Shown: positions 1 through 11,649, numbered from the stretch's first letter. The stretch: DNA of 64,000 bases from Neobacillus mesonae (GCF_001636315.1 NZ_KV440949.1:832203-896202); one strand, 5' to 3'. Notes: generated by a model not told the origin, from the letters alone. Made by a program: numbers and translations.

Positions 1-327
1 AAGAATCGTTTGTTTGACGATTTCAGCAAGTTCTTCTTCAGACAGCTGCTTCGGCATATACAATTCGACAATTGCGATCTCATTGCGCAATTTTTCAACC
101 AGGTCCTCGCGGCCTGCTTTATCAAACTCATGGAGGGAGTCTTTGCGTTGTTTAAGTTCGCGAGTTAGGACCGTTAACTCTTGATCATCGGAAAGTTCTT
201 TTACTCCAAGCTTAATGGCTTCATTTTGCATGGAAGCTTTGACCATCCGAATGACAGAGAGTTTGTCTTTTTCCCTACTTTTCATCGCTTGTTTCATGTC
301 ATTATTTAAACGCTCTAGAAGACTCAT
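1..327 (-). CDS. yqeY: GatB/YqeY domain protein, partial at the window edge
   Basis: The reading frame begins at the ATG at 325-327 and runs off the left end, so only about the first 109 residues are visible. The start [19 protein letters not shown] and the later [14 protein letters not shown] stretch match the YqeY family, a small all-helical protein related to the tail domain of the GatB amidotransferase subunit. Its exact cellular role is not settled. It follows rpsU by 13 bases and is almost certainly in the same operon, as in Bacillus subtilis. Confidence 0.9.
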   Translation of the reverse strand, partial: MSLLERLNNDMKQAMKSREKDKLSVIRMVKASMQNEAIKLGVKELSDDQELTVLTRELKQRKDSLHEFDKAGREDLVEKLRNEIAIVELYMPKQLSEEELAEIVKQTIL

Positions 328-340
328 TTATTACACCCTC

Positions 341-514
341 TTAAAACTTACGTTTTCTAGCTGCTTCAGACTTTTTCTTACGTTTTACACTTGGTTTTTC
401 ATAAAATTCGCGCTTTCTTGCCTCTTGCAAAGTACCAGTTTTTGATACAGAACGTTTGAAGCGACGAAGAGCATCTTCAAGCGATTCGTTTTTACGAACG
501 ACGGTTTTAGACAT
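341..514 (-). CDS. rpsU: 30S ribosomal protein S21
   Basis: A 57-residue, very basic protein starting [19 protein letters not shown] and ending in a Lys/Arg-rich tail, the normal length and sequence of bS21. It binds the 30S platform near the anti-Shine-Dalgarno region. The ATG at 514 is chosen over an upstream in-frame start because the AGGGAGGGAAAGAGG stretch just before it is a strong ribosome binding site and because all bS21 proteins start here. It is first in an operon with yqeY, behind a clear sigma-A promoter. Confidence 0.97.
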
Positions 515-569
515 CCTCTTTCCCTCCCTCCGAAACACAACACACTAACATCAATCCATGTACCTTGCA

Positions 570-598
570 ATTATAATATAACCTTGAAGCTAGGTCAA
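570..598 (-). promoter_or_regulatory. Sigma-A promoter of rpsU-yqeY
   Basis: Reading the minus strand, TTGACC (598-593), a 17-base spacer and a perfect TATAAT (575-570) lie about 55 bases upstream of the rpsU start. This is one of the best matches to a vegetative promoter in the window and fits a ribosomal protein gene. Confidence 0.8.
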
Positions 599-738
599 CT
601 GAAATTAACTTATCTAAGACTAGACAATTCAAATTTTATTCGGTGAAAGAATATTTTTTACAGCTTGCCTTTCATCGAAAGTAAATGGCATGTCCCTTCA
701 GCATAGACCATACAATGAATGAAGGGGGGCCTAAGACA

Positions 739-1686
739 ATGCTGTACATATTATTATTTGTTCTTTGTATCTTATTATTTATTTTTGGAATGACCATTAT
801 ACGCTTTGGCTTGTTTAATTTGTCTGCCAATAAATTAAAAACGTGGCTGATTAAACTGACAAGCTCACCTTTAAAAGGAATGCTGACAGGAACATTTATT
901 ACCGCTCTTATTCAAAGCAGTTCGGCGGTAATGGTTATTACAATTGGTTTAATTTCGGCAAGGATCATGACCTTTCCGCAATCAATCGGTATCATTCTTG
1001 GGACAAACATCGGCACGACATTTAAAACCGAGCTGATTACCTTTAACTTAGACGCTGTTTTAGTTCCGTTTGCGGTCGGCGGCGCTGCTATGATCTTATT
1101 TCCAAATAAAAAAATAAGGAGTATTGGGATGCTGTTTTTCGGGATTGCTTCCGTTTTTACGGCGATGAAAGGGTTTGAGATGTTGGCCCATCCCCTTACC
1201 TCCATGAAAGCCATTCATCATTTTATCTTATCAATAAATGATAATATCATTTTAAGTTTGCTCACAGGCACCATTATTACATCGATTATCCAGTCAAGTA
1301 CGGCGATGACGGGAATCGCTATGGGATTTTTATCAGCGGGGCTCTTGCAGCTTGATGCAGGCATTGCAATTGTTTTTGGGGCCAATATCGGTACATGTGT
1401 TACCGCGTTGATAGCCGCGATCGGAGGCGGCAGCGAATCGAGGCTCGCCGCCTACGCCCACGTCTGGCTTAACGTTTTCGGTGTCCTGCTATTTCTCCCG
1501 CTGATCCCGTGGCTAACGGAATTCGCCCCGTTAATGGCCAGCAAAAAGGATGTCCAGCTGGCACATATAAGCGTTATCTTTAATGTCGCTACCTCACTGC
1601 TTGTACTGCCATTTGCCGTAAAATTCGGCGAGATGATATTATTCTTGCATGATAAGAAGCCGAGAACCCCTATAATTAAAGAATAA
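739..1686 (+). CDS. yqeW: Na/Pi cotransporter family protein (YqeW-like)
   Basis: A 315-residue polytopic membrane protein with two copies of the Na/Pi cotransporter (PF02690) repeat. The paired signature QSSSAVMVITIGL near residue 55 and QSSTAMTGIAMGF near 190, each followed by GTNIGT or GANIGT, marks the inverted repeat of the transporter core. The family imports phosphate with sodium, and the substrate here is inferred. No PhoU-like tail is present, so this is the short form. The start at 739 is preferred because GAAGGGGGG lies 10 bases upstream; two in-frame ATGs at 685 and 715 lack such a site. It stands next to mtaB as yqeW does in Bacillus subtilis. Confidence 0.88.
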   Translation: MLYILLFVLCILLFIFGMTIIRFGLFNLSANKLKTWLIKLTSSPLKGMLTGTFITALIQSSSAVMVITIGLISARIMTFPQSIGIILGTNIGTTFKTELITFNLDAVLVPFAVGGAAMILFPNKKIRSIGMLFFGIASVFTAMKGFEMLAHPLTSMKAIHHFILSINDNIILSLLTGTIITSIIQSSTAMTGIAMGFLSAGLLQLDAGIAIVFGANIGTCVTALIAAIGGGSESRLAAYAHVWLNVFGVLLFLPLIPWLTEFAPLMASKKDVQLAHISVIFNVATSLLVLPFAVKFGEMILFLHDKKPRTPIIKE

Positions 1687-1769
1687 TGGGTACTTGTGGG
1701 ATGTAACTAATTCATTGAATAACCGAATTTAAATTGGAATAACAAAATTGTAGGAATTGGGGGCTATCG

Positions 1770-2200
1770 GGCTATTGGCGACATAACTCAGTACAAAAAT
1801 GAGTAAAGTGTTTCTAATCGAGGCTGTTGGCGACATAACTCAGTACAAAAATGAGTAAAGTGTTTCCAATCAAGGCTATTGGCGACATAACTCAGTGTAA
1901 AAATTTGAAAAGTGTTTCCAATCAAGGCTATTGACGACATAGCTTGGTGTAAAAATTTGAAAAGTGTTTCCAATCTGGGCTATTGGTGACATAACTCGGT
2001 ACAAAAATGAGTAAAGTGTTTCCAATCGAGGCTATTGGCGACATAGCTCAGTATAAAAATCTGAAAAGTGTTTCCAATCAAGGCTGTTGGCGACATAACT
2101 CAGTGTAAAAAGCTGAAAAGTGTTTCCAATCAAGGCTATTGGCGACATAACTCGGTACAAAAATGAGGAAAGTGTTTCCAATTGAGGCTGTTGGCGGCAA
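1770..2200. repeat. Eight-copy 52-bp tandem repeat array plus a decayed ninth unit
   Basis: Units begin with GGCT[A/G]TTGG at 1770, 1822, 1874, 1926, 1978, 2030, 2082 and 2134, exactly 52 bases apart; a degraded unit starts at 2186. Each contains an outer inverted repeat (ATTGG near its start, CCAAT near its end) and, in several units, an inner one (ACTCA and TGAGT) around an A-rich loop, so each can fold into a hairpin. Units differ at a few positions, mainly in the loop-flanking bases (GTACAAAAATGAG versus GTGTAAAAATTTG). The unit is not a multiple of three, so the open frames crossing it are not coding. It fills the gap between the convergent yqeW and mtaB genes. Confidence 0.95.
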
Positions 2201-2249
2201 CATTCATTACAAAGCAAGAAAATGCCTCCATATATAGGATATTAGTAAC

Positions 2250-2288
2250 AAAATTAAAAAGAGGTGTCCCTGTGAATTTTGGGACACC
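2250..2288 (-). terminator. Rho-independent terminator of mtaB
   Basis: On the minus strand GGTGTCCC, a 10-base loop and GGGACACC form a perfect 8-bp stem followed by TCTTTTTAATTTT. It lies 7 bases past the mtaB stop codon and probably ends the transcript containing prmA, rsmE and mtaB. Confidence 0.9.
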
Positions 2289-2294
2289 TTCGTT

Positions 2295-3668
2295 TTAGAT
2301 TGCTGCTTCCTCTTGTGAAAGGATTTCGTCTTTTAAGGACATGCGGTCGTCGACTACCTTAACGAACTGTCCTTCATTGTATGGATAGCCTGCTTTAGTA
2401 ATTTTCACTTTGACAATTTTCCCAACCATATCTTCTGTTGCTGGGAAGACGACTTTCATGTAGTTATCGGTATAACCTTCGTAAAGGCCTGAATTTGAGT
2501 CTTCCTTGAATTTTTCTTCAGGAATGACTTCGAGTACTTCTCCTTCAAACTGGGATGCGTACTCTTTTGCCAGCTGGTCCGAAAGGGTAATTAAGCGATG
2601 GACCCGTTCATTCTTGATTTCCTCATCTACTTGGTCCTCCATTCTGGCTGCAGGTGTGCCAGTTCGCTTTGAATAAGGAAATACATGAAGTTCAGAGAAT
2701 TTATGTTCTTTAATAAAGCTATATGTCTCCATAAACTCTTCCTCTGTTTCACCCGGGAAACCAACGATGACGTCCGATGTAACCGCCAAGCCGGGAAGCA
2801 CTTCTTTCAGACGTTCCAATCTTTCAGCGAAGAATTCCATCGTATACTTACGGCGCATCCTTTTTAGCACGGTATTCGAACCAGATTGAATTGGAATATG
2901 CAAATGGCGGACAACAAGATTAGAATGTTTGATGACTTCGATTACTTCATCGGTAATTTGACTTGCTTCAATAGATGAAATACGAAGACGCTCCAATCCC
3001 TTTACACCTGCCTCTAAATCACGAAGAAGCATCGCCAAATTATAATCCTTCATATCCTCGCCGTATCCACCAGTATGGATACCCGTTAAGACGATTTCTT
3101 TATACCCTGCATCAACTAGCTGCTGGGCTTGTCTGATTACTTCCTTTGGATCACGTGATCTCATTAGTCCGCGGGCCCATGGAATAATACAGAAGGTACA
3201 GAAATTGTTACAACCTTCCTGAATCTTTAATGATGCCCGTGTCCGGTCTGTAAATGCAGGGACGTCAAGCTCCTCGTAGACGCGGTTCTTCATGATATTC
3301 CCGACACCATTAATAGGCTGTCGTTCTTTTTTATACTGCTCAATATATTCAAGCATTTTTATCCGGTCCTGTGTTCCAACGACAATGTCAACGCCAGGAA
3401 TTGCCATGATTTCAGCCGGCGATGTTTGAGCATAACAGCCGGTTACACAAATAACAGCATCCGGGTTTTTCCGAACTGCACGGCGAATCACTTGACGGCT
3501 TTTTTTATCACCTGTATTGGTTACCGTACAAGTATTAATAACATATACATCAGAAGTTGATTCAAAATCAACCCGCTCATAACCTTCCTGTTTAAACAAT
3601 TGCCAGATTGCTTCAGTCTCATAGTGATTAACTTTACAACCAAGTGTATGAAATGCGACTGTTGGCAT
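2295..3668 (-). CDS. mtaB: tRNA t6A37 methylthiotransferase MtaB
   Basis: A 457-residue radical-SAM enzyme that adds a methylthio group to t6A37 in tRNAs reading ANN codons, giving ms2t6A. Three N-terminal cysteines (C11, C47, C78) bind the auxiliary 4Fe-4S cluster in the UPF0004 domain. The radical-SAM motif C153-x3-C157-x2-C160 follows, and a TRAM domain occupies the last 70 residues or so. Length matches Bacillus subtilis MtaB (YqeV). The ATG is preceded by GAGGTGAG. The gene begins 5 bases after rsmE ends, so the two are co-transcribed. Confidence 0.96.
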   Translation of the reverse strand: MPTVAFHTLGCKVNHYETEAIWQLFKQEGYERVDFESTSDVYVINTCTVTNTGDKKSRQVIRRAVRKNPDAVICVTGCYAQTSPAEIMAIPGVDIVVGTQDRIKMLEYIEQYKKERQPINGVGNIMKNRVYEELDVPAFTDRTRASLKIQEGCNNFCTFCIIPWARGLMRSRDPKEVIRQAQQLVDAGYKEIVLTGIHTGGYGEDMKDYNLAMLLRDLEAGVKGLERLRISSIEASQITDEVIEVIKHSNLVVRHLHIPIQSGSNTVLKRMRRKYTMEFFAERLERLKEVLPGLAVTSDVIVGFPGETEEEFMETYSFIKEHKFSELHVFPYSKRTGTPAARMEDQVDEEIKNERVHRLITLSDQLAKEYASQFEGEVLEVIPEEKFKEDSNSGLYEGYTDNYMKVVFPATEDMVGKIVKVKITKAGYPYNEGQFVKVVDDRMSLKDEILSQEEAAI

Positions 3669-3673
3669 TTAAC

Positions 3674-4423
3674 TCACCTCAGTAATTCAAAATGATAGGA
3701 AATTGCCGCCAATGTATATAAAGGGGCTGTTTCCGTTCTTAAAATCCGCGGACCTAACCCGCAGAGAACAAATCCGTTACTTTTTAACTTTTGAACCTCT
3801 TCATCCGCTAACCCGCCTTCAGGACCAAATACCAACAGTATTGAATCTCCCGGCTGCATTTGCTTAAGTGATGAAGAAAAGTTAGATGATTCGCCTTCCC
3901 TGCTTTCTTCCTCGTAAGCAGCTAATTTATATTGGAAATCCTTACTTTTTTCGAGCATAGCATGAAAGCTCATCGGGCTTATAATTTCTGGAACCTTCGA
4001 GCGATGTGATTGTTCCGCAGCTTCTTTAGCAATTTTTTGCCATCTTTCTATTTTTTTGGCTGCTTTTTTCTCATCCCATTTAACAACCGAGCGTGCCGCA
4101 GAAAATGGTAGGAACTGGTGTGCACCTAATTCCGTACCCTTCTGAATAATCCATTCCAGCTTGTCCCCCTTTGGCAGTCCACTGGCGATCGTAATGGAAA
4201 TCGGAAGCTCCGAATTCCCTTCTTTCCATTGTACAACGTCTGCAACAACTGTTTCATCGGTAATTTCTACAAGCCGGCACACCGCCTGCTTTCCATCTTT
4301 ATCGACGCAAATGATTTCATCACCAATTTGCATCCGCATTACCTTGATGATATGATGACGGTCGTCTCCCTCAATCTTAAAACTGTCATCTTTTGCTCGA
4401 TGGTTAACAAAGTAGCGTTGCAC
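3674..4423 (-). CDS. rsmE: 16S rRNA m3U1498 methyltransferase RsmE
   Basis: A 249-residue SPOUT-class methyltransferase modifying U1498 of 16S rRNA. The N-terminal PUA-like domain spans roughly residues 1-70 and the trefoil-knot SAM site is seen as VFGPEGGLADEE and LGPRILRTETAPL near the end. The GTG start at 4423 gives MQRYFVNHRAK, typical for the family, with AGGGTG upstream. It sits between prmA and mtaB, as in Bacillus subtilis (yqeU). Function is assigned by family. Confidence 0.95.
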   Translation of the reverse strand: MQRYFVNHRAKDDSFKIEGDDRHHIIKVMRMQIGDEIICVDKDGKQAVCRLVEITDETVVADVVQWKEGNSELPISITIASGLPKGDKLEWIIQKGTELGAHQFLPFSAARSVVKWDEKKAAKKIERWQKIAKEAAEQSHRSKVPEIISPMSFHAMLEKSKDFQYKLAAYEEESREGESSNFSSSLKQMQPGDSILLVFGPEGGLADEEVQKLKSNGFVLCGLGPRILRTETAPLYTLAAISYHFELLR

Positions 4424-4546
4424 ACTTTTGCACCCTCTCTAAAACGTTTTACTCCTTATTTTACTAAAGATTAATCAATAAGGAAAGCTGTTATCTCAAA
4501 TAAATGGTTCAAGGGTCCCCCATATGAGAGACCCCATTTTCTTGGA

Positions 4547-5488
4547 TTATTTTTTTTCAGCAATTAGCGCTACCCAATCCTCCATCAAGATTGTTTCTAT
4601 AATTTCAAATCCCGATGCAATCAGCGAGTCCTTTACTTGATCCTTTTTCGGCTGAATAATCCCCGATGCGATGAAAGATCCGCCAGGCTTTAATACTTTG
4701 GCAGCATCATCGGTAAATCTTAAGATAACCTCTGCTAAAATATTGGCAACAATAACATCCGCTGAACCTTCCTCGACCCCATCAAGCAGATTATTTTGGT
4801 TAACTGACACAATATTGTTAACTTTATTCAGCTTAATATTTAATCGCGCCTGAGTGACAGCAACTTCATCAAGATCATAGGCTCTTATGTCTTCTGCACC
4901 TAACATTGCAGCAGCAATACTCAGCACTCCAGATCCGGTTCCAACATCAATCACCCGGTCACCAGAACGGACTGTTCTTTCCAGTGCTTGAATGCACATA
5001 ACCGTTGTCGGATGAGTACCAGTTCCAAAAGCCATGCCAGGGTCCAATTCAATGATCAATTCGTCACTGCTGACTGGATTGTAAATTTCCCATGTCGGAA
5101 CAATGGTAAATCGCTCCGAAATTTTCACCGGATTATAATACTTTTTCCAAGCAGTTGCCCACTCTTCTTCATTAACCTCACTGATGGTAACCTTATTAAG
5201 ACCAATATCAATATTATAAATAATTAAATTATTTATCGAGTCTTTAATCGCATCAACCGTTTCACCTAAAAAACTATTGACCGGCAGGTAGGCCTTCACA
5301 ATGACGCCTTCTTCCGGGTAATCACCTGGATTGAGTTGGTAGATTTCGCCGAATTGATCTTCCCTTTCTTTCGTTAACTCAAATGGATCTTCAATGACGA
5401 CACCGCTCGCCCCGGCCTCATGCAATATATTAGAAATAGGTTCGACCGCTTCGTTTGTTGTATGGATACTAATTTCAGACCATTTCAT
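4547..5488 (-). CDS. prmA: Ribosomal protein L11 methyltransferase
   Basis: A 313-residue class I SAM methyltransferase that methylates lysines and the N-terminus of ribosomal protein L11. The opening [14 protein letters not shown] begins the L11-docking domain. [15 protein letters not shown] near residue 175 is the SAM-binding glycine-rich loop and [11 protein letters not shown] is the catalytic-face motif. It lies 17 bases after dnaJ, the conserved Bacillus order. The gap before rsmE holds an imperfect hairpin (about 4513-4535) without a convincing T-run, so readthrough into rsmE is likely. Confidence 0.96.
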   Translation of the reverse strand: MKWSEISIHTTNEAVEPISNILHEAGASGVVIEDPFELTKEREDQFGEIYQLNPGDYPEEGVIVKAYLPVNSFLGETVDAIKDSINNLIIYNIDIGLNKVTISEVNEEEWATAWKKYYNPVKISERFTIVPTWEIYNPVSSDELIIELDPGMAFGTGTHPTTVMCIQALERTVRSGDRVIDVGTGSGVLSIAAAMLGAEDIRAYDLDEVAVTQARLNIKLNKVNNIVSVNQNNLLDGVEEGSADVIVANILAEVILRFTDDAAKVLKPGGSFIASGIIQPKKDQVKDSLIASGFEIIETILMEDWVALIAEKK

Positions 5489-5505
5489 TCTACCAACTCC
5501 AATCC

Positions 5506-6642
5506 TTACTCACCTTTAAAGGCACGTTTTACTTTTGAGAAAAAGCTTTCTTCATGGTCACCAAGCGGTGCTGAGCCGCTGATCTCCGCAAATTCACGCA
5601 GCAGCTGCTTTTGTTTATCCGTTAATTTTGTTGGCGTAATGATCCGTACTTGGATATGCTGGTCCCCAACTCCATATCCGCGGACATTAGGCACACCTTT
5701 TCCTCTGAGACGGAATTTTGTACCTGTTTGTGTACCCGCAGGAATTTTCAATTTAACCTTTCCATGGAGGGTTGGCACTTCAATTTCGTCCCCTAAAGAA
5801 GCCTGAACAAATGTGATCGGCATTTCACAATAAATGTCATCGCCGTCTCTCTCAAAGAATTCGTGCGGGCGGACATGGAAAACAACATAAAGATCGCCAG
5901 CTGGACCGCCGTTCATCCCGGCTTCCCCTTGTCCGGCCATTCTTAATTGTTGTCCATCATCAATGCCTGCAGGAATTTTCACATGGATTATTTTACGCTT
6001 TTTCACCTTACCGCTGCCGCCGCAAGTTGAACATTTTTGTTTAATCTCCTTACCGGTACCATTACAGTAATGACAGGTCCGGCGATTCACAATTCGACCA
6101 AACGGAGTGTTTTGTTCAACACTTACCTGCCCGGAACCATTACAGTGCTTACAGGTTTCAGGCTTTGTTCCAGGTTTAGCACCTGAGCCATGACAAGTTT
6201 CACATGTTTCTTCCCTTGGTATTTCGATATCGGTTTCTTTGCCAAAAGCTGCTTCTTCAAAAGAAACCGTCATTGTATACTGCAGGTCAGCACCCTGTCT
6301 AGGGGCATTTGGGTCTCTTCTGCGAGAGCCGCCGCCGCCGCCAAAGAAGGTATTAAAGATATCCTCAAAACCGCCGAAGCCGCCAAAATCTGAACCGCCT
6401 CCGAAACCGCCGAAGCCTTGATTTGGATCAGTATGTCCGAACTGGTCATAATGCGCCTTTTTCTGGTCATCACTTAATACTTCGTAAGCTTCCGCAATTT
6501 CTTTAAATTTTTCGGCTGCATCTGGTTCTTTATTAATATCTGGATGATATTTTTTCGATAGCTTACGATAAGCCTTTTTTATTTCATCCTTAGAAGCACT
6601 TTTACTGACACCAAGCACTTCATAGTAATCCCGTTTACTCAT
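5506..6642 (-). CDS. dnaJ: Chaperone DnaJ (Hsp40)
   Basis: A 378-residue co-chaperone that stimulates the DnaK ATPase and delivers substrates. The J domain has HPD at residues 33-35, then a Gly/Phe-rich linker, four CxxCxGxG zinc motifs ([32 protein letters not shown]) and the C-terminal substrate-binding domains. The start at 6642 is preferred to the one at 6666 because GGAGTGG lies just upstream of it and [12 protein letters not shown] is the universal DnaJ N-terminus. It is last in the hrcA-grpE-dnaK-dnaJ group, separated from dnaK by a hairpin. Confidence 0.98.
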   Translation of the reverse strand: MSKRDYYEVLGVSKSASKDEIKKAYRKLSKKYHPDINKEPDAAEKFKEIAEAYEVLSDDQKKAHYDQFGHTDPNQGFGGFGGGSDFGGFGGFEDIFNTFFGGGGGSRRRDPNAPRQGADLQYTMTVSFEEAAFGKETDIEIPREETCETCHGSGAKPGTKPETCKHCNGSGQVSVEQNTPFGRIVNRRTCHYCNGTGKEIKQKCSTCGGSGKVKKRKIIHVKIPAGIDDGQQLRMAGQGEAGMNGGPAGDLYVVFHVRPHEFFERDGDDIYCEMPITFVQASLGDEIEVPTLHGKVKLKIPAGTQTGTKFRLRGKGVPNVRGYGVGDQHIQVRIITPTKLTDKQKQLLREFAEISGSAPLGDHEESFFSKVKRAFKGE

Positions 6643-6746
6643 GATTACCACTCCCGAATCTGTCACATAAAGCTTATTTTAACATCGTGAAGAAGTAGAA
6701 AGCAATAAAAAAACATATGAATCTAGTCGTACTGTCGATAATCAAT

Positions 6747-6784
6747 GAAAAAGCCAAAGTCTAGGAATCTGACTTTGACTTTTC
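6747..6784 (-). terminator. Probable terminator or attenuator between dnaK and dnaJ
   Basis: On the minus strand AAAAGTCAAAGTC, a 9-base loop and GACTTTGGCTTTTTC form a long stem with one mismatch ending in T-rich sequence. It would reduce dnaJ expression relative to dnaK. Confidence 0.6.
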
Positions 6785-6816
6785 ATTAACAGATACACAC
6801 ATTTTGGTTTTTCTGC

Positions 6817-8682
<1,866 letters not shown>

Positions 8683-9297
8683 TTACTGATTGACTTTCAC
8701 CATGGATGGACGGATGACACGGTCCTTAAGAAGATACCCCTTTTGGAATTCTTCAATCACAGTGTTAGGTCCAAAGTTTCCATCTTCACCCTGCATAACT
8801 GCATGGTGCTGATGCGGATCAAACTCTTTCCCAACAGCTTCAATCGGTTCCAAGCCTTCCTTTTTCAAAGCTTCTAATAAGCCGCGGTAAACCATATCCA
8901 TCCCTTGAAGCAATGATTTTGTTTGTTCATTATCGGCTTCGATTTGAAGTGCTCTTTCAAAATTATCTAAGACAGATAATAAATCTGTCACAACATTTTG
9001 TGCTCTATATTTTTCTGCCGCTTCTTGATCTAATTTTGTACGACGGCGGAAATTATCAAAATCAGCCTGCAAGCGTAAATAACGGTTGTCCGCCTCTTCC
9101 AGCTTACTCTTTAACTGCCCAATTTCTTTTTGAAGCTCTTCAAGCTGTTCGCCCGCATTTGCCTCTGTGGCAGTACTTTCTTCCGGAGTTACGCCTTCCT
9201 TCTCAACTGAATTTATTTCTTCAGCAAGGTTTACATCCTCATTTTTAAGCTCTTCGGTTTCTTGATTCATTGTCTGGCTTTTTTCATTCATCAACAT
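8683..9297 (-). CDS. grpE: Nucleotide exchange factor GrpE
   Basis: A 204-residue exchange factor that releases ADP from DnaK. An acidic, Glu-rich N-terminal tail leads into a long coiled coil (roughly residues 50-110) and the beta-domain ending [11 protein letters not shown]. The AAGGGAGGTG site at 9301-9310 overlaps the upstream GTG at 9303, so that GTG cannot be the start; ATG at 9297 (spacing 5) or 9291 (spacing 11) is used. A hairpin separates it from hrcA. Confidence 0.96.
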   Translation of the reverse strand: MLMNEKSQTMNQETEELKNEDVNLAEEINSVEKEGVTPEESTATEANAGEQLEELQKEIGQLKSKLEEADNRYLRLQADFDNFRRRTKLDQEAAEKYRAQNVVTDLLSVLDNFERALQIEADNEQTKSLLQGMDMVYRGLLEALKKEGLEPIEAVGKEFDPHQHHAVMQGEDGNFGPNTVIEEFQKGYLLKDRVIRPSMVKVNQ

Positions 9298-9351
9298 GCT
9301 CACCTCCCTTAAAGCATTTCATCCTATTGAAATCATTTATTTTCATGATAA

Positions 9352-9382
9352 AAGGGGTGAAACAAATTGGTATTTCACCCTT
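9352..9382 (-). other. Intercistronic hairpin between hrcA and grpE
   Basis: On the minus strand AAGGGTGAAA, a 10-base loop and TTTCACCCC pair and are followed by TTTTATC. In Bacillus subtilis the dnaK operon mRNA is processed between hrcA and grpE, leaving a more stable grpE-dnaK message. This hairpin is at the right place to act as a processing or protection element, or as a weak terminator. Confidence 0.6.
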
Positions 9383-9399
9383 ACTCAATATTACCAGAG

Positions 9400-10434
9400 C
9401 TAATTATTTTGATACAGCCTTGTTAATACCGAGGTTAAATCCTGGCTTAACAGCTGCATCAGACCAATCACCCGGGAATATTCCATTCTGGTTGGGCCAA
9501 GAATCGCAATTGAACCTAATTTTTCATCGCCAACCGAATAGGTTGCTGTGATTAAACTGCAGTCATCCATAATCTTATTGTTGTTCTCACTGCCAATTTT
9601 CACATGAATTCCTTTCGAATTATTTCGAATGATATTGGTGATCCATTCTTCTTGATCAATCATCGTCATTAAGTCGCGAATTTTCGTAATATCATGAAAT
9701 TCCGGCTGGCTCAGCATATTTGTTTTACCGCCAAAGAATAATTTTTCCGAGATTGGCATTTTTAGGAGCTGGGCAAACGTATGCAGCATTAAGTCATAAT
9801 TATGAATATGCTGCTTTAATAGCATTGCTACCTCCTTATAGATTTTATTATTTAAATCCTCCAGAGGAACTCCGCTTAAACGATCATTTAATATATTTAC
9901 CGTTTTTTCAAGATCGCCGGCATCCACTGATGGCGGCAAGGAAAACATTCGGTTTTCAACATGACCTGTATCGGTAACAAAAATCGCAACTGCCGTTTCT
10001 TTATTCAAAGGAATAATTTGTATTTTTCTCAGCTTGTTAATACTAACAGCTGGTCCCAGCACGATCGACGTGTAATTCGTTAAATCCGATAAAATGCTTG
10101 CTGACCTTTGAATAATCTTCTCAAATTCAACAATTTTCTCAGCAAAAATCGATTGAATAATAGAAATATCACGCTTAGTCAATGATTGAGGTGATAACAA
10201 ATGGTCAACATAGTAACGGTAACCTTTTTCAGATGGAACCCTTCCCGAAGAAGTATGTGTCTTTTCAATAAATCCCATTTCCTCCAGGTCTGCCATTTCA
10301 TTTCGAATGGTCGCAGAACTCAGCGAGATTCCTTCCTTTTTCGACAAGCTTCTTGAGCCGACTGGCTGTGCAGAACGAATAAAGTCATCAACAATCACCT
10401 GAAGTATTAATAATTGACGATCTGTTAACAACAT
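9400..10434 (-). CDS. hrcA: Heat-inducible transcription repressor HrcA
   Basis: A 344-residue repressor that binds CIRCE and depends on GroE for activity. The winged-helix domain ([16 protein letters not shown] near residue 40) is followed by a GAF-like dimerisation region and the C-terminal [15 protein letters not shown] helix. It is first in the operon and its own CIRCE operator lies 13 bases upstream of the start, giving direct autoregulation. Length matches the Bacillus family. Confidence 0.98.
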   Translation of the reverse strand: MLLTDRQLLILQVIVDDFIRSAQPVGSRSLSKKEGISLSSATIRNEMADLEEMGFIEKTHTSSGRVPSEKGYRYYVDHLLSPQSLTKRDISIIQSIFAEKIVEFEKIIQRSASILSDLTNYTSIVLGPAVSINKLRKIQIIPLNKETAVAIFVTDTGHVENRMFSLPPSVDAGDLEKTVNILNDRLSGVPLEDLNNKIYKEVAMLLKQHIHNYDLMLHTFAQLLKMPISEKLFFGGKTNMLSQPEFHDITKIRDLMTMIDQEEWITNIIRNNSKGIHVKIGSENNNKIMDDCSLITATYSVGDEKLGSIAILGPTRMEYSRVIGLMQLLSQDLTSVLTRLYQNN

Positions 10435-10446
10435 TCATCACCTCTG

Positions 10447-10473
10447 TTAGCACTCATTAAACCCGAGTGCTAA
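10447..10473. promoter_or_regulatory. CIRCE operator of the dnaK operon
   Basis: A perfect match to the conserved operator TTAGCACTC-N9-GAGTGCTAA. HrcA binding here represses hrcA-grpE-dnaK-dnaJ until heat shock titrates GroE. It is the only CIRCE copy seen in the window. Confidence 0.98.
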
Positions 10474-10483
10474 TTATATTAAT

Positions 10484-10513
10484 AAATTATCAAAAAAGAG
10501 AGGATGGTGTCAA
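10484..10513 (-). promoter_or_regulatory. Candidate sigma-A promoter of hrcA
   Basis: On the minus strand TTGACA (10513-10508) is followed by 17 bases and ATAATT (or 18 and TAATTT). Transcription would start just before CIRCE, the usual arrangement. The -35 overlaps the last codons of hemW. A TATAAT abutting CIRCE (10478-10473) is an alternative -10 with a poorer -35. Confidence 0.5.
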
Positions 10514-11649
10514 TCAAACACACCTAAAAACATTTGGAAAACTTCATTTCCTAAAAGCCGCCCTTGTTTTGTTAAAAATATATTATCGCCGCTGACTTCT
10601 ATCCATTTTTTTAACAATAATTCGTTTAATTCCTTTTCAAAAATCTCGAACGGGCCCCGGCCGTATTTTTGCGCAAATTTAGATATTTGTACTCCTGAAG
10701 TCTTTCGTAATCCTAAAAACATTTCCTCTTCCATTTGTTCAGTGAGGGTAACTTGATGATTATCCAAAATTGGCAGCTCACCATTGTTTAAGGAATCGAT
10801 ATATTTTTTTAATGGGCCGATATTCGAACGCCTATATCCATTTACATAGCTATGGGCACCGGCGCCAAAACCAAAGTAATACTCATTTTCCCAATAGGTT
10901 AAATTATGCCTGCTTTCATAGCCGGGTTTGGCAAAATTACTAATTTCATACTGATTGAGACCATGCTTCTCCATTTCCTCCATAACAACCTCATACATTC
11001 GCGCCTCTAGATCTTCTCCAGGAGTTGGCAGTTTTCCCTTTTTCAGCAAATTATAAAAGACTGTCTTTGGCTCAATGATTAATGAATAGGCCGAATAATG
11101 TGGAAGCTCTAAAGAAAAGGCTTCAGATAATGACGCTTTAAAGTCCCCCAATGTTTGCGTCGGTAAACTATAAATTAAATCAATACTGATATTTTCGAAA
11201 CCAAGTGACTTAATCTTGTCAATCGTTTGATAAACATCTTTTGCTTTGTGCACCCGTCCGATTTTGGTCAATAATTCATCATTAAAGGTTTGAACACCAA
11301 GGCTGATTCGATTTACTCCAGCATTCCTTAATATTTGTAGTTTTTCCTTTGACAAGTCACCGGGATTTGCCTCGAAGGTAAATTCAAGATTTGCTGCTTT
11401 GGGTAAATTCGTGTTAATACTGTCACAAAAACGCTCAAGCTGCCGCTCATTTAATGATGTTGGTGTCCCGCCGCCGACAAAAATTGTTTCCAGCTCAGCT
11501 GCCGGTGCTTCTTCCAGCGTGAGTTTCATCTCCCGGTCAAGAGCTGTTATATAGTCATCGACAGGCTGACCTTTTAAAAATACTTTATTAAAATCGCAAT
11601 AATAACATATATGCTCACAAAACGGGATATGAAGATAGGCTGCTTTCAT
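10510..11649 (-). CDS. hemW: Heme chaperone HemW (radical SAM, HemN-like)
   Basis: A 379-residue radical-SAM protein with the cluster motif C11-x3-C15-x2-C18 near the N-terminus, GGGTPTSL, and YYFGFGAGAHSY in the C-terminal half. HemN proper has an extra N-terminal cysteine and substrate-binding tail; this shorter protein fits HemW, which binds heme and is thought to deliver it to respiratory enzymes rather than act as coproporphyrinogen oxidase. It lies between lepA and hrcA, the conserved Bacillus position (yqeR). Confidence 0.93.
   Translation of the reverse strand: MKAAYLHIPFCEHICYYCDFNKVFLKGQPVDDYITALDREMKLTLEEAPAAELETIFVGGGTPTSLNERQLERFCDSINTNLPKAANLEFTFEANPGDLSKEKLQILRNAGVNRISLGVQTFNDELLTKIGRVHKAKDVYQTIDKIKSLGFENISIDLIYSLPTQTLGDFKASLSEAFSLELPHYSAYSLIIEPKTVFYNLLKKGKLPTPGEDLEARMYEVVMEEMEKHGLNQYEISNFAKPGYESRHNLTYWENEYYFGFGAGAHSYVNGYRRSNIGPLKKYIDSLNNGELPILDNHQVTLTEQMEEEMFLGLRKTSGVQISKFAQKYGRGPFEIFEKELNELLLKKWIEVSGDNIFLTKQGRLLGNEVFQMFLGVFD

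Noticed and set aside
1770..2200. CRISPR array
   Set aside because: The repeats are directly abutting with no unique spacers and no cas genes nearby.
1788..2217. Two 61-codon minus-strand frames rich in repeated peptide strings
   Set aside because: They lie entirely in the 52-bp repeat array. The frame shifts with each unit and no ribosome binding site is present.
4513..4535. Terminator after prmA
   Set aside because: GGGTC/GACCC can pair but there is no good T-run in the prmA direction.
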